From: CAZDDB01 sp963843285
GTDB taxonomy: Bacteria > Acidobacteriota > HRBIN11 > JAKEFK01
DNA: 64,000 nt
Assembly (NCBI GenBank): GCA_963843285.1
Contig: CAWJJO010000002.1
Location: forward strand, 1 to 64,000
Reading direction: 5' to 3'
Below, one piece after another: positions 59,186 through 64,000 of this stretch; within the stretch, counting starts at the first letter, position 1, and each line of letters opens with the position of its first letter. The notes under the pieces were generated by a model. That model ran no database searches. It was not told where the DNA came from and worked only from the letters and a program-made list of their open reading frames with translations. A program made the position numbers and the translations under genes.

Positions 59186-59324
59186 AAGCTGTGAAAAAAT
59201 CGGCACGAGGCTGATTTACGGTTTGTAGCGCCGGCGTCTCGCCGGCAGAGCTCGACGAGGAGCCGGCCGGAGGCCAGCGTTACAAACCGCAAACATGCGT
59301 CTTGCTTCGATTTTTTCACAGCTT
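59186..59324. repeat. Nested palindrome upstream of tRNA-Val
   Basis: Outer arms AAGCTGTGAAAAAATCG (59186-59202) and the exact reverse complement (59308-59324). Between them is a second palindrome, GGTTTGTAGCGCCGGC (59220-59235) paired with GCCAGCGTTACAAACC (59273-59288), with further internal stems. A hairpin inserted in another hairpin is the simplest reading. Confidence 0.75.
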
Positions 59325-59370
59325 CTCTGGCCTGCATTATGGGTCGCAGGCTTCCAGCCTGCCTCTCCTT

Positions 59371-59399
59371 TTGCTCCTTTACGCGAATTTTGTTATACT
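59371..59399 (+). promoter_or_regulatory. Putative promoter of tRNA-Val
   Basis: TTGCTC (59371-59376), 17 bp spacer, TATACT (59394-59399), 24 bp before the tRNA 5' end. Confidence 0.5.
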
Positions 59400-59422
59400 T
59401 ACCGTCTTTCAACGGGCGTTAC

Positions 59423-59494
59423 AGGCGCGTAGCTCAGTGGGAGAGCGCTTCCTTGACACGGAAGAGGTCGGCGGTTCGATACCGCCCGTGCCTA
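59423..59494 (+). tRNA. tRNA-Val (anticodon GAC)
   Basis: A 72-nt cloverleaf: acceptor AGGCGCG pairing with CGTGCCT (one G-U pair), D arm GCTCAGTGGGAGAGC, anticodon arm CTTCC-TTGACAC-GGAAG (anticodon GAC), T arm GGCGG-TTCGATA-CCGCC and discriminator A. CCA is not encoded and is added later. It lies directly upstream of thrS; a strong hairpin-rich block precedes it. Confidence 0.93.
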
Positions 59495-59576
59495 TTCCTA
59501 TAGTTCGAAAGCAGTTGCAGAATTTGATCATGAAGCTTACGTTCACGTTTTAACTCCTGCCTTTGACGCAATCACT

Positions 59577-61502
59577 ATGTCTGAATTGAACATTACTATT
59601 GACGGTGTATTGAAACCGGTTCCCGAGGGAACATTGGTTCGTGAGCTCCTGCAGGAGCAGCGGGACGAAGTCCGTGAACAGGCTCTATCCGCGAAAATCA
59701 ACGGGCGTCCGGTAGATCTGTCTCACAAACTCGCGGAGTCCGGTGAGCTGTCGTTTGTGTTGCCCGGGTCGCCGGAAGCGATCGAGATTTTGCGTCACAG
59801 CACATCCCACCTGATGGCGCATGCGGTATCCGAGCTCTTTCCGGAAGCGCAGGTGGCGATCGGCCCTGTGATTGAGGACGGTTTTTACTACGATTTCAAA
59901 AGAGATGTGCCGTTTACTCCGGAAGATCTGGAGAAGATCGAAGCGAAGATGAAAGAGATCGTTGCAAGAGATCATCCGGTGGAAAGGCTCGAATTTCCAA
60001 AGCAGGAAGCCGTGAATTTCTTCCGCGAAAAACAGGAGCCGATGAAAGTCGAGCTGATTGAGGAACGCGGCGGAGAAATTGTGAGCTGCTACCGGCAGAA
60101 TGGATTCATAGATCTCTGTCTGGGACCCCATGTTCCCAGTACCGGAAAGCTGCGCGCGTTTAAGCTTCTTCACACAGCCGGCGCGTACTGGAAAGGGGAT
60201 GAGAAGAATGCAATGCTGCAGCGTATTTACGGCACTGCCTGGTTTACCGATCAGGAGCTGCAAGACTATTTGCAGCGTCTGGAGGAATCGCGCAAGCGCG
60301 ATCATCGCAAGCTCGGCAAAGAGCTGGGGCTGTTCACCATTAATGACGAGGTGGGGCCCGGTCTGATCATCTGGCTTCCGAAAGGGGGACGGGTGCGTCG
60401 CGCGCTGGAAGAATATTTATACGACGAGCTGTACAAACGCGGTTACGAGATTACGTATACTCCGCATGTCGCGCGGCTGAGTTACTGGGGCACAAGCGGA
60501 CATCTCGATTATTTCCGCGAGAACATGTTTGCGCCGATGGAGCTCGAAGATGATAAGTATCAGCTGAAGCCGATGAATTGTCCGATCCACATTGCCGTCT
60601 ACAAATCGGCATTGCGGAGTTATCGCGATCTTCCCTTGCGGCTGGCTGAATTTGGAACCGTGTATCGATTTGAAAGATCCGGAGTATTGCATGGATTGAT
60701 GCGTGTGCGCGGTTTTACCGTGGATGATGCGCATCTGTTCTGTACTCTGGATCAACTGGAGAGTGAAATCGACGGATTACTCGATTTTACATATCAGCTA
60801 TGGCATACCCTCGGGTTCAAGGAAATTCAAGCATGTCTGGCGACTCGTCCAGCCAAAGCTGTTGGAAGCGAAGAAATTTGGGGCGAAGCAATCAGCCGTC
60901 TGCGGAGTTCCCTCGATCGCAAGAATCTCGGTTATGAGATGGATGAAGGTGGCGGCGCTTTTTACGGTCCGAAAATTGATTTTAAGGTGCGGGACGCGAT
61001 CGGACGGTGGTGGCAATGCAGCACCACACAGGTCGATTTTACTTTGCCGGAGCGATTCAAGCTGGAATATATCGGCGCCGACGGACAGGCGCATCGACCG
61101 ATTATGCTTCATCGCGCGATTACTGGTTCACTGGAACGCTTCTTTGGTGTTTTGATTGAACACTTTGCCGGAGCTTTTCCGTTATGGCTTGCTCCGGTAC
61201 AGGTAGAAATTCTTCCGATTGCCGAGCGACATCATGCCTATGCGTCGGAGTTAGGTTCGTTTCTTTCCAGTCGAAGGATCCGGGTCCATGTGGATACCAG
61301 AAAGGAAAAGACCGGCGCGAAAATCCGCGATGCGCAGTTGCAAAAGATCCCGTATATGCTGATTCTGGGCGACAAAGAAATCGAGAGCAGGGGTGTTTCT
61401 GTTCGTCATCGCACAAAAGGGGATCTCGGCGCGCGGCCACTGGATGCCTTTGCAGAAGAACTGGATCATTTGATCCGGACGCAGGCCGTAGATACGAATT
61501 AA
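59577..61502 (+). CDS. thrS: Threonyl-tRNA synthetase
   Basis: 641-residue class-II synthetase. N-terminal TGS domain (ITIDGVLKPVPEGTLVRELL), editing domain with HSTSHLMAHAV and the later Cys/His site (CLGPHVPSTGK), catalytic core with MNCPIHIAVY, FGTVYRFERSGVLHGLMRVR (motif 2), GFTVDDAHLFC and HRAITGSLERFFGVLIEHFA (motif 3), then an anticodon-binding domain (LAPVQVEILPIAERH). First gene of the conserved thrS-infC-rpmI-rplT-pheS-pheT operon. Confidence 0.97.
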   Translation: MSELNITIDGVLKPVPEGTLVRELLQEQRDEVREQALSAKINGRPVDLSHKLAESGELSFVLPGSPEAIEILRHSTSHLMAHAVSELFPEAQVAIGPVIEDGFYYDFKRDVPFTPEDLEKIEAKMKEIVARDHPVERLEFPKQEAVNFFREKQEPMKVELIEERGGEIVSCYRQNGFIDLCLGPHVPSTGKLRAFKLLHTAGAYWKGDEKNAMLQRIYGTAWFTDQELQDYLQRLEESRKRDHRKLGKELGLFTINDEVGPGLIIWLPKGGRVRRALEEYLYDELYKRGYEITYTPHVARLSYWGTSGHLDYFRENMFAPMELEDDKYQLKPMNCPIHIAVYKSALRSYRDLPLRLAEFGTVYRFERSGVLHGLMRVRGFTVDDAHLFCTLDQLESEIDGLLDFTYQLWHTLGFKEIQACLATRPAKAVGSEEIWGEAISRLRSSLDRKNLGYEMDEGGGAFYGPKIDFKVRDAIGRWWQCSTTQVDFTLPERFKLEYIGADGQAHRPIMLHRAITGSLERFFGVLIEHFAGAFPLWLAPVQVEILPIAERHHAYASELGSFLSSRRIRVHVDTRKEKTGAKIRDAQLQKIPYMLILGDKEIESRGVSVRHRTKGDLGARPLDAFAEELDHLIRTQAVDTN

Positions 61503-61557
61503 CTTGCACTGTTTTCTAAACTGTTATACAAAATAGCCTGATCAAGGAGGATTTCGT

Positions 61558-62112
61558 ATTCAGTATCAGATAAGAGCTAACGAACGAATTCGCGCCAGGG
61601 AAATCAGGGTCATCGATGAAGATGGCTCGCAAGTCGGAGTGATGCAGACTCGCGATGCGTTGATGCTCGCGAGACAGAAGGAGTTGGACCTCGTAGAGAT
61701 TGCGCCTACCGCGCAGCCGCCTGTTTGCCGGATCATGAATCTGGGCAAATACATGTACCAGCAAAGCAAGAAAGCCCAGGCAGCCAGGAAAAAACAAAAA
61801 ACGGTTCTGGTCAAAGAAATCAAGTTCCGGCCAAAAGTCGACGAACACGATTATTTGTTTAAGCGAAAACATATCGAGCGGTTCATCGGCGATGGTCACA
61901 AAGTAAAGGCCACGATCATGTTTCGTGGCCGTGAAATGGCTCATCCGGAAATCGGAAGACGGATCCTCGAACGGTTGTTAGATGAGCTGAAAGAGATCAT
62001 TGATATTGAACGTTATCCGAGACAGGAAGGCAATAATATGATTGCGATACTTTCTCCGAAAAAGGACGCGCATGCGCGTCCGTCGCATCCAGAAAAGCGG
62101 AGTGAATCATGA
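61558..62112 (+). CDS. infC: Translation initiation factor IF-3, AUU start codon
   Basis: The first ATG in frame (61639) would remove the conserved N-terminus. The family start (QYQIRANERIRAREIRVIDE) is present upstream and begins at ATT 61558, seven bases after a perfect AAGGAGG (61544-61550); no ATG, GTG or TTG exists there in frame. This matches the classical AUU initiation of infC, by which IF-3 represses its own translation. 184 residues: N domain with VGVMQTRDALMLARQKELDL, linker and C domain with VKEIKFRPKVDEHDYLFKRK and KATIMFRGREMAH. Overlaps rpmI by ATGA. Confidence 0.92.
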   Translation: MQYQIRANERIRAREIRVIDEDGSQVGVMQTRDALMLARQKELDLVEIAPTAQPPVCRIMNLGKYMYQQSKKAQAARKKQKTVLVKEIKFRPKVDEHDYLFKRKHIERFIGDGHKVKATIMFRGREMAHPEIGRRILERLLDELKEIIDIERYPRQEGNNMIAILSPKKDAHARPSHPEKRSES

Positions 62113-62303
62113 AACAGAAGACACATCGCGGAGCCGCCAAACGCTTCAAGAAAACAAAGAGCGGAAAGTTCAAAGCGGGAGCCGCGTATCATACGCATAT
62201 TCTGACCAAGAAATCGCCGAAGCGAAAACGGCGCGGACGAAAATCCAGCGTAGTTTCCAAGTCCGAAGCGCCTAAACTCAAAACGATGATGCCGTACGCA
62301 TAG
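62109..62303 (+). CDS. rpmI: 50S ribosomal protein L35
   Basis: 64 residues, highly basic: MKQKTHRGAAKRFKKTKSGK, AAYHTHILTKKSPKRKRRGR (the HILTKK motif) and KTMMPYA. Translationally coupled to infC (ATGA) and followed after ~27 bp by rplT. Confidence 0.96.
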   Translation: MKQKTHRGAAKRFKKTKSGKFKAGAAYHTHILTKKSPKRKRRGRKSSVVSKSEAPKLKTMMPYA

Positions 62304-62330
62304 CATTCATTGCATAAAGGATAGAGAATC

Positions 62331-62681
62331 ATGCCTAGAGTAAAACGTGGAGCAAAAAGAAGAGAGAAACGGAAGAAGCTGCTGACGCTTGCTTCCGGAT
62401 TTCGTTTGACAAAAGGGAAGCTGTATCGTGCCGCGCGGGAAGCGGTGGAAAAGAGTCTGGGATACGCTTATCGGGATCGCCGCAACAAGAAACGCGATTT
62501 TCGCAGTTTGTGGATTGTCCGGATCAATGCGGAAGCCCGCAAGCACGAACTCTCGTATAGCCGTCTGATGGCCGGTCTGAAAAAAGCCGGTATTCGTCTC
62601 AATCGTAAGATGCTTGCCGATCTGGCCGTCTCGGATGCGGCCGCTTTCAGTCACCTCGCCCAAATCGCCAAAACCGCGTAA
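62331..62681 (+). CDS. rplT: 50S ribosomal protein L20
   Basis: 116 residues: MPRVKRGAKRREKRKKLLTL, ASGFRLTKGKLYRAAREAVE, YAYRDRRNKKRDFRSLWIVR and INAEARKHELSYSRLMAGLK are the L20 sequence throughout. In other bacteria L20 represses its own operon; no such leader element was identified here. Confidence 0.97.
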   Translation: MPRVKRGAKRREKRKKLLTLASGFRLTKGKLYRAAREAVEKSLGYAYRDRRNKKRDFRSLWIVRINAEARKHELSYSRLMAGLKKAGIRLNRKMLADLAVSDAAAFSHLAQIAKTA

Positions 62682-62686
62682 AGGAA

Positions 62687-62751
62687 AACCACAAAGACAC
62701 AAAGACACAAAGAAGAATGATTTTCTTTGTGCCTTTGTGTCTTTGTGGTTA
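62687..62751. repeat. Period-8 palindrome (CACAAAGA type), near-perfect
   Basis: AACCACAAAGACACAAAGAC, then more units to 62714, a 7-nt AATGATT loop region and TTCTTTGTGCCTTTGTGTCT plus TTGTGGTT. The stem is ~28 bp with one or two mismatches. Sits between rplT and pheS inside an operon. Confidence 0.9.
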
Positions 62752-62760
62752 AATCCGATC

Positions 62761-63798
62761 ATGGAGCTTGAAGGACTTCGAAAAGAATTTGCTGAACGTC
62801 TGAAGTCTGTGCGGACTCCGGCTGATTTGGAGGAATTGCGAAATGAGTATCTGGGGCGCAAACGCGGCATCATTACAGCGCTTCTGAAGGATATTCCCAA
62901 ACTTCCAACGGAAGCGCGCGGAGAAGCAGGCAAGCGCATCAACGATTTCAAGCGAATTGTCGAATCAGAGCTGGAATCCCGAAAGAACCTGCTGGAACAA
63001 CCGGAAAAACTGGAACTGACCGATTGGTCTTTGCCGGGCAAAGAATATCATCCGGGCGCACCGCATCCGTTGACCATTGTCCGGCGCAAAATAGAAGACA
63101 TTTTCCGGGAAATGGGATATGCGGTTGCAGATGGCCCGGAAATTGAAACCGATTTCCACAATTTTACGTCCCTGAATTTTCCGCCGGATCATCCCGCCCG
63201 GGATACACAGGATACTTTCTTTGTGGATCGTCCTGAAGAGGGACAGGAGAAGCGCAATTGTTTGCTCCGCACGCACACCTCTCCTGTACAGATTCGCACC
63301 ATGCTGCAGCATCAGCCCCCGGTGCGCATTCTCTGTCCGGGCAGGGTCTACCGCAAAGATGAATTGGATGCCACACATTCCCCGATCTTCCATCAAATCG
63401 AAGGTCTTGCCGTAGATGAGGAGATCACATTTGCTGATTTGAAAGGAACGTTGGTTTATTTCTTACGGCGACTCTTTGAATCCGATGTGCGGCTCAGTTT
63501 TCGTCCGACATTTTTTCCTTTTACCGAGCCTAGCGCTGATGTATCTGTTTCCTGTGTTTTTTGCAAGGGAAAAGGCTGCAACATCTGCAAGAATACCGGC
63601 TGGATCGAGATTCTGGGTTCCGGAATGGTAGATCCGGCTGTGCTGGAGAACGTTGGTTACGATTCTGAAAAATACACCGGATTCGCGTTTGGTCTGGGAA
63701 TCGAACGGATTGCCATCCTGATGTACGGGATTCCCGATATCCGTCTGTTCTTTCAGAATGATGTCCGCTTTCTTTCCCAATTCCGGATCGTGTTATGA
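62761..63798 (+). CDS. pheS: Phenylalanyl-tRNA synthetase alpha subunit
   Basis: 345 residues from ATG 62761 (the frame extends back through the palindrome to 62614 without similarity). LRNEYLGRKRGIITALLKDI (coiled-coil arm), HPLTIVRRKIEDIFREMGYA (motif 1), FVDRPEEGQE, LLRTHTSPVQIRTM, RILCPGRVYRKDELDATHSP (motif 2) and GFAFGLGIERIAILMYGIPD (motif 3). Forms an alpha2-beta2 enzyme with PheT. ATGA overlap with pheT. Confidence 0.97.
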   Translation: MELEGLRKEFAERLKSVRTPADLEELRNEYLGRKRGIITALLKDIPKLPTEARGEAGKRINDFKRIVESELESRKNLLEQPEKLELTDWSLPGKEYHPGAPHPLTIVRRKIEDIFREMGYAVADGPEIETDFHNFTSLNFPPDHPARDTQDTFFVDRPEEGQEKRNCLLRTHTSPVQIRTMLQHQPPVRILCPGRVYRKDELDATHSPIFHQIEGLAVDEEITFADLKGTLVYFLRRLFESDVRLSFRPTFFPFTEPSADVSVSCVFCKGKGCNICKNTGWIEILGSGMVDPAVLENVGYDSEKYTGFAFGLGIERIAILMYGIPDIRLFFQNDVRFLSQFRIVL

Positions 63799-64000
63799 AA
63801 ATCAGCTACGAGTGGCTTCGGGAATGGGTAGACATCCCTGTCGATGCGAACAGTCTGGCATCTGAGCTCACGATGGTGGGGCTGCAGCTCGCCGGAATGG
63901 AAATCACAGACGGCGACACTATTCTCGATCTTGAGATCACAGTGAACCGTCCCGATTGTTTGAGTCTTCGCGGCCTGGCTCGCGAAACGGGCGTTCTGTT
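63795..64000 (+). CDS. pheT: Phenylalanyl-tRNA synthetase beta subunit, N-terminus (3' end outside window)
   Basis: Begins MKISYEWLREWVDIPVDANS and LTMVGLQLAGMEI, the PheT start. After ~40 residues it goes straight to DTILDLEITVNRPDCLSLRG. In E. coli-type PheT about 110 residues forming an OB-fold tRNA-binding domain (B2) lie between these parts; here they are missing with no break in frame. The remaining protein continues past the window edge. Confidence 0.93.
   Translation, partial: MKISYEWLREWVDIPVDANSLASELTMVGLQLAGMEITDGDTILDLEITVNRPDCLSLRGLARETGVL

Overview
The window reads as a chromosomal segment of a Gram-negative bacterium, most likely from the Acidobacteriota or a neighbouring phylum and quite possibly a metagenome-assembled genome. 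Lipid A synthesis (lpxB) implies an LPS-bearing outer membrane. A Ser/Thr kinase with C-terminal TPRs, PEGA and DUF4382 proteins, a sdhC-A-B succinate dehydrogenase and a CIRCE-controlled groESL fit that group. Taxonomy is inference; no rRNA gene is present. GC looks close to 50%. No transposase, prophage or CRISPR array was seen.

Layout: 0-4.5 kb holds the end of a deoxyhypusine-synthase-like gene, a hotdog thioesterase and sdhCAB. 4.5-7.3 kb (minus) holds an AhpD-like protein and the kinase. 7.7-14.2 kb (plus) is an operon-like run: a small dimeric-barrel-like protein, a TPR-fused Clp-type double AAA+ ATPase, a catalytically degenerate alpha/beta-hydrolase, UDP-xylose synthase and a membrane-anchored protein. 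14.3-19.3 kb (minus) holds lpxB, a PEGA protein, an amidohydrolase and a bacterial microcompartment shell cassette (three BMC-P, one BMC-H). 19.6-26.7 kb holds yjbQ, yqeY, glyA, a DinG-type helicase, queE, a class-I glutamine amidotransferase, a broken MFS transporter and a lipoprotein. 26.9-30.6 kb (minus) is a compact operon: GNAT, two ATP-grasp ligases, a DinB-like protein and radC. 30.7-40.2 kb is protein quality control: a hipA relic, clpB, htpX, groES-groEL and a second ClpC-like ATPase. 40.2-47.3 kb (minus) is an exopolysaccharide cluster (ugd, an initiating phosphosugar transferase, four glycosyltransferases). 47.4-51.5 kb holds a chemoreceptor, a periplasmic binding protein and an orphan permease. 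51.7-59.1 kb is a type IV pilus motor and regulator cluster (pilB-T-C-S-R). 59.4-64 kb holds tRNA-Val and the thrS-infC-rpmI-rplT-pheS-pheT operon.

Themes. Three ClpA/B/C-family ATPases lie within 32 kb; two have substitutions in normally invariant ATPase or pore-loop positions and both carry a candidate ClpP-docking loop. UDP-glucose dehydrogenase and UDP-xylose synthase, about 28 kb apart, together would make UDP-GlcA and UDP-xylose for the glycosyltransferases. Intergenic spaces are crowded with imperfect palindromes of several families, some built from 7-8 bp direct repeats arranged head to head. Several genes carry single-base frame changes (thioesterase, sdhC, the sdhA start, the ClpC-like gene); pilB has eight, all of the same polarity. 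It is not possible from sequence alone to say which are biological and which are assembly errors.
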